A stretch of 59,551 bases of DNA from Allonocardiopsis opalescens. Lineage in GTDB: Bacteria > Actinomycetota > Actinomycetes > Streptosporangiales > Streptosporangiaceae. Position numbers and translations under genes: made by a program. The stretch spans positions 1-59,551 of the forward strand of contig NZ_PVZC01000014.1 in the NCBI RefSeq assembly GCF_003002095.1. Direction: 5' to 3'. Within the stretch, counting starts at the first letter, position 1. Each line of letters opens with the position of its first letter. Positions 16,215 through 24,393 of the stretch are shown piece by piece. Under the pieces are notes generated by a model. The model was not told the origin of the DNA. It was given only the letters and a program-made list of their open reading frames with translations, and made no database searches.

Positions 16215-17476
16215 CGCGCCGCCGTTCCGGCCGCCGCGGGCCGCTCCGCCGGTGCGTCGGGCGGGGCGGCCACCGGTACGGTGACCCGCAGTTCGAAGCC
16301 GCCGCCCTCGGGGTGCGCGGTGGCGACGGCGCCGCCCGCGCTCTCGGCCCGCTGCCGCAGGCCAGACAGGCCGAAGCCCGCCTCGACGGCGTCGGGGTCG
16401 GCGCCGCCGCCGTCGTCGGTGACGGTGAGCCGGGCGGCGGCGGGGGAGAAGGCCAGCTCGGCGCGGACGTGCGCGGCGCCGGAGTGGCGGGCGGCATTGG
16501 TCAGCCCCTCCTGGAGCGCCCGGTAGAGCAGCAGTTCGGCCTCCTCGGACAGGCCCGGGTCGGTGCCGGTGGTACGGAAGGAGACCTCCATGCCGGTGGC
16601 GTCGAAGGACTCGGCCAGCGCCAGCATCGCCTCTCCGCTGGCCTGGCCCTCCAGGGCGAGCGGTTTGAGCGCCCGCACCCAGCGGCGCGTCTCAGTGAGC
16701 GCCTGGTGGGTCAGCTCCTCGGCCTGGTCGACCTCGGCCCAGGCGGCGTCGGGCCGGGCGGTGCGGTAGCGGCGCGCATTGCGCAGGCCGAGGCCGATGA
16801 CGGTGAGGTAGTGGCCGACGGAGTCGTGCATCTCGCGGGCCATCCTGGCCCGCTCCTCCGCGACGGTCAGCTCCCGCACCCGGGCGGCGGAGCGTTCCAG
16901 TTCGGCGTGGGCGTCGGTGAGTTCGGCCAGCAGCCTGCGGTTGCGGCGGTCGGCCTCCTGGGCGCGGGTGAGCACGGTGGCCATCACCACCAGCCAGGCG
17001 GCGAAGAGGGCGATGAACGCGCTCTGGAACAGGGCGCTTCCGAGGTCGTAGCGCGGATTGGTCGACGTGACGCCGAAGGCGTAGAGCGTCAGCAAGGTGG
17101 CGTAGCAGACGCCGCCGACCGTGCCGAAGACCGAGACCGTGTGCAGCATCGCGATCGCCATCAGCAGTGCCGCGGTCAGGCTGCCCATCAGCATGCCGAT
17201 CGTGGTGAGCACGCTGAGGAAGACGACGCTGAGGACCTTGCGGAAGGCGGGTGCGCGCGGGGTCCAGCGCAGCAGCGGCCACAGCGCGAGCAGGATCGGT
17301 GCCACCGCCGGTCCCGCTCCGACCGCGATGCGCTCGAACTGCGTCAGCATCGCCCATTCCGGGATCCGAAAGACCCGGTAGACGAATTCGGCGCACAGCA
17401 CCGCGAGCGTGCCCCACAGCAGAACACTCAGCAGCAGCGGTGCGCGATCTCCGCCCGCGTCATCCGGTTCGGTCAT
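16211..17476 (-). CDS. HisKA_3-type sensor histidine kinase
   Basis: 421 residues. About five to six N-terminal membrane segments (15-170) form the sensor part, followed by a coiled linker. The phosphoacceptor is His217 in AREMHDSVGHYL, then an HATPase domain with QEGLTNAARHSG and GFGLSGLRQRAES. The compact membrane sensor without a large extracellular loop is typical of LiaS/DesK-like kinases that sense envelope stress. On the minus strand TAATCT (17483-17488) ends 6 bases before the ATG, so the mRNA is probably leaderless. It is divergent from the CPBP cassettes. Confidence 0.9.
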   Translation of the reverse strand: MTEPDDAGGDRAPLLLSVLLWGTLAVLCAEFVYRVFRIPEWAMLTQFERIAVGAGPAVAPILLALWPLLRWTPRAPAFRKVLSVVFLSVLTTIGMLMGSLTAALLMAIAMLHTVSVFGTVGGVCYATLLTLYAFGVTSTNPRYDLGSALFQSAFIALFAAWLVVMATVLTRAQEADRRNRRLLAELTDAHAELERSAARVRELTVAEERARMAREMHDSVGHYLTVIGLGLRNARRYRTARPDAAWAEVDQAEELTHQALTETRRWVRALKPLALEGQASGEAMLALAESFDATGMEVSFRTTGTDPGLSEEAELLLYRALQEGLTNAARHSGAAHVRAELAFSPAAARLTVTDDGGGADPDAVEAGFGLSGLRQRAESAGGAVATAHPEGGGFELRVTVPVAAPPDAPAERPAAAGTAAR

Positions 17477-17558
17477 ATCCGCAGATTAGCAGCGCACCGG
17501 CGCCGCGCCGAGATGAGCATGGCGATCAACCGGCCGCGGCGGCCGTTTCATGTCCTCC

Positions 17559-17598
17559 CATGACCGTGGTCATGGAGAAGGGCATGACCACGGTCATG
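17559..17598. promoter_or_regulatory. Paired palindromic operators, cassette A
   Basis: Two 16-bp palindromes, CATGACCGTGGTCATG (17559-17574) and CATGACCACGGTCATG (17583-17598), are reverse complements of each other and are centred 24 bp apart. They lie between the divergent sensor kinase and the CPBP pseudogene. A related pair lies before the intact CPBP gene, so they are probably binding sites for one dimeric regulator, most simply the adjacent LuxR-type response regulator. Confidence 0.7.
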
Positions 17599-17698
17599 CC
17601 GGCGGCGATCACATATGACCCGCGAAAGGCCGGCTGGCATGACGGAATGGTGTCGCCAGCGAGATTCGCGCGATAGGAACGACAATTATCTTTCCCTT

Positions 17699-18203
17699 AT
17701 GTATATCTCGAAGGAGAATCCGTTCGTCCGGTCGGGTGCGGCGGGCCGCAGGGTCACCGACCCGGTCGCCGTGTTCCTGCCGGCGCCCGTGATCTACGGA
17801 CTCGGGATGGTGCTGGGCATGCTGCTCATCACACCGCTCGGGCTCCTGATCCCGGTGGACTCCGTCGGACATCTGACCTTCGCACTGGCGCTGCTGAGCA
17901 CGATCACTGGGCACGCGCCCGTCTTCGCGCTGCTGTGGCTGTGGCTGCGGTTCCACCATGTCGGTGTTCACCCCGTTCCAGGGGCAGCATGCGCTGGGCT
18001 GGTTCAGCCACCCCCTCGCCTCCCGCCTGCTCGGCGGCGAGGGCCGCGGCGGGCCGTTCGAAGGCTTTCCCGCCACGATCCTGCTGGCGCTCGCGGTGGC
18101 GGTCACGGCGCTGGCGCTGTGGCGGCGGGCGGCCCGCGCGGGAGCGGGGCCGGCCGCGGTGGACGCGGCGGCGGAAAGCGCCGACGCGCGGTCGCCGGTA
18201 TGA
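17699..18203 (+). pseudogene. Internally deleted CPBP intramembrane protease (copy A)
   Basis: The first 86 codons closely match the neighbour at 18424 (ENPFVRSGAAGRRVT, ALLWLWLRF). At about 17957 the match jumps to another frame, and SVFTPFQGQHALGWFSHP continues to the neighbour's C-terminus. About 169 codons are missing, including all presumed active-site motifs (EExxxR and the two His). TTATCT at 17686-17691 sits 7 bases before the ATG, as in the intact copy. The deletion plus frameshift make a functional protease impossible. A short membrane peptide could still be made. Confidence 0.85.
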
Positions 18204-18207
18204 GCGA

Positions 18208-18244
18208 GGCTCCGCGCTCCGTCCGATTCGCGGAGCGCGGAGCC
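18208..18244 (+). terminator. Terminator of copy A
   Basis: Perfect 14-bp stem (18208-18221 with 18231-18244) and loop TCCGATTCG, just after the pseudogene stop. The same loop and nearly the same stem follow the intact copy, showing that the terminator was duplicated with the gene. Confidence 0.75.
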
Positions 18245-18282
18245 TTCCGGCGGTGCGGTTCCTCGCCCCTTTCCGACATTTT

Positions 18283-18321
18283 CGTGACCGGTGTCATGGG
18301 ACATCGGTGACCGTCGTCATG
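18283..18321. promoter_or_regulatory. Paired palindromic operators, cassette B
   Basis: Two related 16-mers, CGTGACCGGTGTCATG (18283-18298) and GGTGACCGTCGTCATG (18306-18321), are 23 bp apart start to start. They share TGACC-N3-GTCATG with the pair at 17559. The second site starts 118 bases before the CPBP ATG; in cassette A the distance is 116. TTAGCT (18411-18416), 7 bases before the ATG, is the likely -10 of a leaderless promoter without a clear -35, which suits activator control. Confidence 0.68.
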
Positions 18322-18423
18322 CGTGGCAGATCCCGATATGTCCTGGGACGGATGCGGTGAACATGCCGGAACGGTTTCTCCGGGGGGATTCGGCCGGTGG
18401 GCGGCGGCCCTTAGCTTCGCGGC

Positions 18424-19416
18424 ATGTTGTTCTCGAAGAAGAATCCTTTCGTCCGGTCGGGGGCCGCGGGCCGCAGGACCACCCATCCGCTGCTCGCGCT
18501 TGTGCTGGTATCGGTCATCTACGCGATCGGGACGGTGCTCGGCACACTGCTGATCACGCCCTTCGCGATGCTGTTTCCGGAGGAACCGACCGGCCATCCG
18601 GCCTTCGCCATGCGGCTGGTGTTCACCGTGCTGCAGCACGCGCCGATCTTCGTGCTGCTGTGGCTGTGGCTGCGGTTCTACGAGCGGCGCGGTTTCGGCA
18701 CGCTCGGCCTGCGCTTGGAGCGCGGCGCCTGGTCGCGGCACGCGCTGGGCTTCGGTATCGGGCTGGCCTTCGTGCTCGGTTGGCTGGGCCTGCAGTTCCT
18801 GCTGGGCAATCTGCGGCTGGAGCGCTGGGTCCAGGTGCCGGACGCGGCCGCCGCGCTGCTGCTGGTGTGGATCCCGGTCATGTACCTGAACCGGCTGATC
18901 ATGATCGCGATCGAGGAGATCCTGTTCCGGGGCTGGCTGCTGCAGACGACCGCGGTGCGCTGGGGGGTGCCGGCCGCGGTGGCCTTCTCGTCCGCCGGCT
19001 TCGCGCTGTTCCACTTCGTCAACCCGCTCAGCCTGCTGTTCGGAACCGCGCACCACTTCCACTGGGCGCTGGCCGCCAACCTGCTGCTGTGGTCGGTGCT
19101 GGCCGCGCTGCTCACCCTGGCCGGGCGCTCGCTGTGGGCGGCGGTCGCCCTGCACGCCGTACCGCTCTGGTTCACCACCTGGGGGCTGGTCTCCTTCGAG
19201 TCGCCGCTGGCCGTGGCCTGGTTCAGCCACCCCCACGCCTCCCGGCTGCTCGGCGGCGAGGGCAACGCGGGGCCCTTCGAGGGCTACCCCGCCACGATCC
19301 TGCTGGCGCTCGCGGTGGCGGTCACGGCACTGGTGCTGTGGCGGCGGGCGGCCCGCACGGAGGTCGGACCGGCCGATCCGGCCCCGGAGGACGCCGACGC
19401 GCGGGCGTCGGTCTGA
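18424..19416 (+). CDS. CPBP-family intramembrane glutamic protease (copy B)
   Basis: 330 residues with about eight membrane segments. The CPBP (Abi/CAAX) motifs are Glu164-Glu165 and Arg169 in IEEILFRGW, His197 in ALFHFVNP and His244 in VALHAVPL. Family members cleave prenylated or other membrane proteins, and many serve bacteriocin immunity or envelope stress. The N-terminus KNPFVRSGAAGRR also occurs in the pseudogene upstream. It probably belongs to the regulon of the adjacent two-component system. The mRNA appears leaderless. Confidence 0.85.
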   Translation: MLFSKKNPFVRSGAAGRRTTHPLLALVLVSVIYAIGTVLGTLLITPFAMLFPEEPTGHPAFAMRLVFTVLQHAPIFVLLWLWLRFYERRGFGTLGLRLERGAWSRHALGFGIGLAFVLGWLGLQFLLGNLRLERWVQVPDAAAALLLVWIPVMYLNRLIMIAIEEILFRGWLLQTTAVRWGVPAAVAFSSAGFALFHFVNPLSLLFGTAHHFHWALAANLLLWSVLAALLTLAGRSLWAAVALHAVPLWFTTWGLVSFESPLAVAWFSHPHASRLLGGEGNAGPFEGYPATILLALAVAVTALVLWRRAARTEVGPADPAPEDADARASV

Positions 19417-19421
19417 GGGAA

Positions 19422-19458
19422 GGCCCCGCGCTCCGTCCGATTCGCGGAGCGCGGGGCC
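19422..19458 (+). terminator. Terminator of copy B
   Basis: 14-bp perfect stem (19422-19435 with 19445-19458) with the same TCCGATTCG loop as the copy A terminator, beginning 5 bases after the CPBP stop. Confidence 0.78.
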
Positions 19459-19537
19459 GTTCCGGTCCGGCTGACGGGCGGTGTGCTCGCGGGACCGGAC
19501 CGAAACCGGCTGCACCGCCGCGGCCGATTTAGGCTCC

Positions 19538-19876
19538 GTTCACCTTTGCTTCAGCGAAATAGCCGTATTCCGCTGCATTTCATGGCGCAGTTTCCGCACT
19601 CCCGGGACCGTCTTTTCGATCATGGCGGATGTGCGCCGGCAGCCCTTTTGACCTGCCGCGCGGCCGCGAGCGGCCTGCCGTGCCGCACCGCCGGAGGGCG
19701 GGAAGGGCGGCTGCTGCGGGACTCCGGCCCGCGCTGACCGACTGTGGGCGGCCGGTCACGTGCCGGGACCCCGCCGCCGGCGCCCCGGTAAAGGGATCAG
19801 GGATATTCGACGGTCCAAAAAAGGATCGTCCAGAGAGATGCCGTGTTCGGCACCATTTGTTCACTTCGCCATCACA
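19538..19876 (+). promoter_or_regulatory. PHO-box-like repeats upstream of the pst operon
   Basis: Two places show 11-base-spaced repeats like the actinobacterial PhoP box (GTTCACC units). One is GTTCACC-TTTG-CTTCAGC at 19538-19555; the other is GTTCACT-TCGC-CATCACA at 19859-19876. Both lie in the 530-base space before pstC, as expected for phosphate-starvation activation. The rest of the gap has no convincing gene. Which repeat is bound is not known. Confidence 0.5.
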
Positions 19877-19992
19877 CTCCTGTCGGGGAAATGTCCGGAG
19901 CGCGTACTGAACCGCTCCGTAACTTTTGTCGCGATACGCGCCGTGGCGATCAGCCGTCCGCGGCCGTCCGCAGCAGCTGAGGAGACCCGGCA

Positions 19993-20067
19993 GTGACCAG
20001 CTCCGCCGACGTCCGCGCCACCGCGCGGGCGCACGCCAGGAAGGCGCTCCGGTGGCCGCGACCGTGA
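19993..20067 (+). CDS. Putative 24-residue leader peptide coupled to pstC
   Basis: GTG 19993 is preceded at 8 bases by a strong AGGAG. The frame encodes a basic 24-residue peptide ending ALRWPRP. Its TGA at 20065-20067 overlaps the GTG of pstC (GTGA). pstC itself has no good ribosome site, so ribosomes translating this short frame probably feed pstC. It may simply couple translation or may act as a sensor. No known leader family is recognised. Confidence 0.5.
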   Translation: MTSSADVRATARAHARKALRWPRP

Positions 20068-21152
20068 CGGCGCCGCTGCCGCCCGAGGACGGCGGCGGCC
20101 CCGGCGGCCCGGACGACCCGGGCGGCACCGTCCAGCCGCCACCCGCCGAGGGCGAGGACGCGCCGCGCCGCGTCAAGGCGTCCATCGGCCCCGACGACCA
20201 CGTGTTCCGGCTGCTGGCCCGGGCCGGCGGCTTCACGGTGCTGGCCGTCATGAGCCTGGTCGGCGTCTTCCTCACCTACCAGGCGTGGCAGGCGCTCCAG
20301 GTGGCGGGCTGGAGCTTCTTCACCACCTCGGAGTGGAACCCGGATTCCGGCGTGTTCGGCATCGCGGCCGTGCTGACCGGAACCGTCCTGATCGCGCTGG
20401 TCGCGGTGGTCATCGCGGTGCCGCTGGCCGTCGGCACCGCCCTGTACATCTCCGAGTACGCGCCCCGGGGCCTGCGCCGCACCCTGGTGAGCCTGGTCGA
20501 CCTGATGGCTGCGGTGCCCAGCGTCGTGTACGGCATCTGGGGGCTGTTCCTGCTCCAGCCCGAGCTGCTGGTGGTCGGGCCGCAGGGCGACGGGCTGCCG
20601 CGCTGGCTGGCCACCTACGCCGGCTGGATTCCCATCTTCCGGGTGGACGGCTTCGACCCGCGCGACCCCATCGCCGCGGGCACCGCGCTCACCTCGTCCA
20701 CCTTCATCGCCGGGATCGTGGTGGCGATGATGGTCACCCCCATCGCCTGCTCGGTGATGCGCGAGGTCTTCTCTCAGGCGCCCGCGGGCGAGCGCGAGGG
20801 CGCCTACGCGCTGGGCGCCACCAAGTGGGGCATGATCCGCACCGTCGTGCTGCCCTTCGGGACGGGCGGCATCATCGGCGGCACCATGCTCGGCCTCGGC
20901 CGGGCCCTGGGCGAGACCATCGGCGTCTACCTGATCATCTCGCCGGTCTTCGAGATCCAGACGCACATCCTGGAGAACGGCGCCAACTCGGTGTCGGCGC
21001 TGATCGCGCTCCGCTACGGCGAGGCCAGCCCCTTCGCGATCTCGGCCCTGATGGCCGCCGGCCTGGCGCTGTTCCTGATGACCCTCGCGGTCAACTTCGT
21101 CGCATCGTCGATCATCGCGCGGAGCCGGTCCGGCGCCGCCAGCGACGCCTAG
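20064..21152 (+). CDS. pstC: Phosphate ABC transporter permease PstC
   Basis: 362 residues, six membrane segments after a Pro/Gly-rich cytoplasmic N-terminus of about 55 residues. Typical PstC elements are NPDSGVFGIAAVLTGT, MAAVPSVVYGIWGLF and the ABC coupling loop REGAYALGATKWGMIRTVVLP, then GLGRALGETIGVYLI. It forms the membrane channel with PstA. I place the start at GTG 20064, where the leader-peptide stop overlaps; GTG 20052 is the alternative. It is followed by pstA after 8 bases. pstB lies about 12 kb downstream rather than next to pstA. Confidence 0.9.
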   Translation: MTAPLPPEDGGGPGGPDDPGGTVQPPPAEGEDAPRRVKASIGPDDHVFRLLARAGGFTVLAVMSLVGVFLTYQAWQALQVAGWSFFTTSEWNPDSGVFGIAAVLTGTVLIALVAVVIAVPLAVGTALYISEYAPRGLRRTLVSLVDLMAAVPSVVYGIWGLFLLQPELLVVGPQGDGLPRWLATYAGWIPIFRVDGFDPRDPIAAGTALTSSTFIAGIVVAMMVTPIACSVMREVFSQAPAGEREGAYALGATKWGMIRTVVLPFGTGGIIGGTMLGLGRALGETIGVYLIISPVFEIQTHILENGANSVSALIALRYGEASPFAISALMAAGLALFLMTLAVNFVASSIIARSRSGAASDA

Positions 21153-21160
21153 GGGGTCCG

Positions 21161-22615
21161 ATGACCGAGCCGCACCGGCCCTCGCCGGCCGAGCAGCGCG
21201 CCATGGGCGAGGACATCGCCGCCGGGGACGCGCCCACCGCGACCATCCCGTCCGTCCGCGTCGGCGACACCCGGACGCTGCCCGCCGTCGACGCCGCGGA
21301 GACGACCGAGCTGACCGCCGCCCCGGGCGCGCCGCCGCGCCCGGAACCGCGCTCCCTGCCCGAGGTCGCCACCCGGATCAGCACCCAGCCCGGCCCCGAC
21401 CTCGCCGGCACCACCACCCTGCCCCGGCCCTCGCCCGGCGGCCCCGAACGGCGCCGCGTCACCACCACGCTGCGCGCCACCGACTACTGGGCGATGCTCG
21501 GCGCGGCCGCGGCCGCGCTGGCCACCGCCGGGCTGCTCTACACCCAGCTCACCCCCTTCACCGGCCTGCTCGGCTTCGCGGTGCTGAGCTACCTGCTCTT
21601 CCTCGGCGTCTACGCGCTGCTGGTGTCGCTGGACGAGAGCGGCCCGGCGGTGCCGGACCGGGTGGCGGCCGCGCTGGCGGCCACCATCGCCTACGTGCTG
21701 CTGGCCGGGCTGGCCCTGGTCATCGTGTTCACCCTGGTCCGCGGGTACGAGCCGCTGCTGTTCCCGAACTTCCTGACCCAGGACATGAGCCTGGCCGGGC
21801 CGCTGCAGGGCCTGGAGGTCGGCGGCATCCTGCACGGCATCGCCGGCACCCTGATCGAGATCGCCATCGCGCTGGCCATCACCGTGCCGCTGGGCATCCT
21901 GTGCGCGGTCTTCCTCAACGAACTGCCCGGGGCGTTCAGCCGCTTCGTGCGCACCATCGTGGAGGCGATGACCGCGCTGCCGTCCATCGTGGCCGGCCTG
22001 TTCATCTACGCCACCGCGATCATGCTGCTCGGCCTGGACCTGTCGGGCTTCGCCGCCTCGCTGGCCATCACCGTGATGATGCTGCCGATCGTGATCCGGG
22101 CCGCCGACGTGGTGATCCGGCTGGTCCCCGGCACCCTGCGCGAGGCGTCGCTGGCGCTGGGCGCCAGCCAGTGGCGCACCGTCTGGCACGTCACCCTGCC
22201 CACCGCCCGCTCCGGGCTGACCACCGCCGTTATCCTCGGCACCGCACGCGGCATCGGTGAGACCTCGCCGGTGCTGATCACCGCCGGCTTCACCACGAAC
22301 CTGAACCTGAACCCGCTCGAAGGCCCGATGGTGTCGCTGCCGCTGCTGGCCTTCCGGCTGATCGCCTCGCCCGAGCCCGCCATGATCGCCCGCGGCTTCG
22401 GCGCCGCCTTCACCCTGATGGTGCTCGTCCTGGTGCTGTTCGTGCTGGCCAGGATCATCGGCGGCCGCGGACCCGGCCGGCTCAGCCGCCGCCAGGAGCA
22501 CCGACGGGTGCGCCGGTCGCGCCGCGACGCCGCCCGGATGGCCCGGCGCGCCGCCCAGCGCGCGAACGCGTACGCCCTCCCGTCCGACGCCCCCGCAGCG
22601 GAGCCGCCGCGATGA
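21161..22615 (+). CDS. pstA: Phosphate ABC transporter permease PstA
   Basis: 484 residues, far longer than the usual 280-300. The first 105 residues are a Pro/Ala/Thr-rich cytoplasmic extension, followed by additional membrane segments before the core. Core motifs are EAMTALPSIVAGLFIYA, the coupling loop TLREASLALGASQWRTVWHVTLP, and GTARGIGETSPVLIT. The C-terminus is a basic Arg-rich tail. ATG 21161 is unambiguous, with GGGGG upstream. The last bases overlap the alternative pstS start, so the operon continues without a break. Confidence 0.9.
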   Translation: MTEPHRPSPAEQRAMGEDIAAGDAPTATIPSVRVGDTRTLPAVDAAETTELTAAPGAPPRPEPRSLPEVATRISTQPGPDLAGTTTLPRPSPGGPERRRVTTTLRATDYWAMLGAAAAALATAGLLYTQLTPFTGLLGFAVLSYLLFLGVYALLVSLDESGPAVPDRVAAALAATIAYVLLAGLALVIVFTLVRGYEPLLFPNFLTQDMSLAGPLQGLEVGGILHGIAGTLIEIAIALAITVPLGILCAVFLNELPGAFSRFVRTIVEAMTALPSIVAGLFIYATAIMLLGLDLSGFAASLAITVMMLPIVIRAADVVIRLVPGTLREASLALGASQWRTVWHVTLPTARSGLTTAVILGTARGIGETSPVLITAGFTTNLNLNPLEGPMVSLPLLAFRLIASPEPAMIARGFGAAFTLMVLVLVLFVLARIIGGRGPGRLSRRQEHRRVRRSRRDAARMARRAAQRANAYALPSDAPAAEPPR

Positions 22616-22665
22616 GCGGCCCGCGCCAGCCCGACGCGACCCCCCGCCGACAAGGAGCCGTTCCG

Positions 22666-24393
22666 ATGCCCACGTCCACCCGACCGGGCGCCCGCCCCGC
22701 ACCGCCGCGGCGGCACAGCCCGCTGCGCGCGTTCGCGGTGCTGGCCGTTCTCGCGCTGCTGGGCGTCACCGTGCCGCCCGCGGCGGCGGACACCTCCTAC
22801 ACCAGGATCTCGGGGGCCGGCTCCACCTGGAGCCAGAACATGGTCGACCAGTGGGTCCGCAATGTGCGGGCCAACTACGGCATGGTCGTCGACTTCTCCG
22901 GCACCGGCTCCTCCGACGGCCGCAACCAGTTCCGCAACGGCACCGTCCAGTTCGCCGTCTCGGAGATCCCCTACGGACTGCGCGACGGCCAGAACGTGGA
23001 CTCGCCGCCCAACCGCGACTACGCCTACATGCCGATCGTGGCCGGCGGCACCGCGTTCATGTACAACCTGCGCATCGGCAGCAGGCGCGTCACCAACCTC
23101 CGGCTGTCCGGCGAGGTCATCGCGCGGATCTTCACCCGCGACATCACCCGCTGGAACGACCCGGCCATCGCCGAGGACAACCCCGGCCTGAATTTGCCCG
23201 CCACCCCCATCACCCCGGTGGTGCGCTCCGACGGCTCGGGCACCTCGGCGCAGTTCACCACCTGGCTGGAGACCGAGCACCGGGGGATCTGGCAGGACTA
23301 CTGCGCGCAGACCGGCCTCAACCCGTGCACGCAGACCTCCAACTACCCGACGGTCAACGGCATGGTCGCCCAGTCGGGCTCGCTGGGCGTGTCGGGCTAC
23401 GTGTCCCGCAACAACGCGGTGGGCTCCATCACCTACGTGGAGTACTCCTACGCCCTCAACACCGGCTTCCCGGTGGCCAAGGTCCTCAACGCCCAGGACT
23501 ACTACGTGGAGCCGACAGCGGAGTACGTGGCGGTGGGCCTGCTGCGGGCCAGGATCAACGAGGACCCGAACTCGTCGGCCTACCTCACCCAGGACCTGCG
23601 CAACGTCTACCGGCACAACGACCGGCGCGCCTACCCGCTGTCCAGCTACTCCTACATGATCCTGCCGACCAGCACGGAGACCGGGTTCACCCAGGCCCAC
23701 GGCCGCACGCTGGGGGCCTTCGCCGACTACTTCCTGTGCGAGGGCCAGCGCCAGGCCGGCGTGCTGGGCTACTCGCCGCTGCCGATCAACCTGGTCGAGG
23801 CGGGCTTCGACCAGATCGAGCGCATCCCCGGCGCCGACGTCGAGAACGTCAACATCGCCAGCTGCAACAACCCCACCTTCTCCAGCGACGGCAGCAACAC
23901 CCTCGCCGAGAACGCGCCGCAGCCGCCCGACTGCGACCGCCGCGGCCCCACCCAGTGCGCCAGCGGCACCGGCGGCGCGGAGGAGGAGACGCCCGTCGAC
24001 AACAGCGGCGGCGGTGGGGGAGGCGGCGGTGACAACGGCGGCGGCGGTGGCGGCGGCGGCGACAACGGCGGCGGCGGTGGCGGGGGAGGCGGCGGGCAGG
24101 ACTCCGACGGCGACGGCATCCCCGACAGCGAGGACCCCGACCCCGACTCGGCCGCGTCCGGCGACCCGCTGGCCGGCGGCGGCGCGGTCGACCCCGAGAC
24201 CGGCGAGGTGATCGGCGGCGACGGGCTGGGGGCCGGCGGCCAGCCCGTCGCCGGGATCCCGGTCTCGCTGATGGCCGACTCCGGCTGGGGCCTGCGGCAC
24301 ACCCTGATGCTGCTGGCCGGCGTCTCCCTGATCGCTCTGGTCGTCGGCCCGCCGCTCGTCTCCCGCCTGGTCACCGCACGGAGGAGATCATGA
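22666..24393 (+). CDS. pstS: Membrane-anchored PstS-like phosphate-binding protein
   Basis: 575 residues. A signal peptide (cleavage after PPAAA) precedes a PstS domain with ISGAGSTW near the N-terminus, NGTVQFAVSE and the anion-binding VVRSDGSGTSAQF. After about residue 435 come a poly-Gly linker with three Gly runs, an acidic segment DSDGDGIPDSEDPDPDS like a thrombospondin type 3 calcium loop, and a C-terminal membrane helix with a basic tail. There is no lipobox, so it is held by the C-terminal helix. ATG 22666 is chosen for AAGGAG at 8 bases; ATG 22612 overlaps the pstA stop. Confidence 0.82.
   Translation: MPTSTRPGARPAPPRRHSPLRAFAVLAVLALLGVTVPPAAADTSYTRISGAGSTWSQNMVDQWVRNVRANYGMVVDFSGTGSSDGRNQFRNGTVQFAVSEIPYGLRDGQNVDSPPNRDYAYMPIVAGGTAFMYNLRIGSRRVTNLRLSGEVIARIFTRDITRWNDPAIAEDNPGLNLPATPITPVVRSDGSGTSAQFTTWLETEHRGIWQDYCAQTGLNPCTQTSNYPTVNGMVAQSGSLGVSGYVSRNNAVGSITYVEYSYALNTGFPVAKVLNAQDYYVEPTAEYVAVGLLRARINEDPNSSAYLTQDLRNVYRHNDRRAYPLSSYSYMILPTSTETGFTQAHGRTLGAFADYFLCEGQRQAGVLGYSPLPINLVEAGFDQIERIPGADVENVNIASCNNPTFSSDGSNTLAENAPQPPDCDRRGPTQCASGTGGAEEETPVDNSGGGGGGGGDNGGGGGGGGDNGGGGGGGGGGQDSDGDGIPDSEDPDPDSAASGDPLAGGGAVDPETGEVIGGDGLGAGGQPVAGIPVSLMADSGWGLRHTLMLLAGVSLIALVVGPPLVSRLVTARRRS

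Noticed and set aside
17615-18310. A single 231-codon membrane protein covering copy A
   Set aside because: The frame loses similarity at 17957 and the rest of the protease match is in another frame, so it is a deletion pseudogene.
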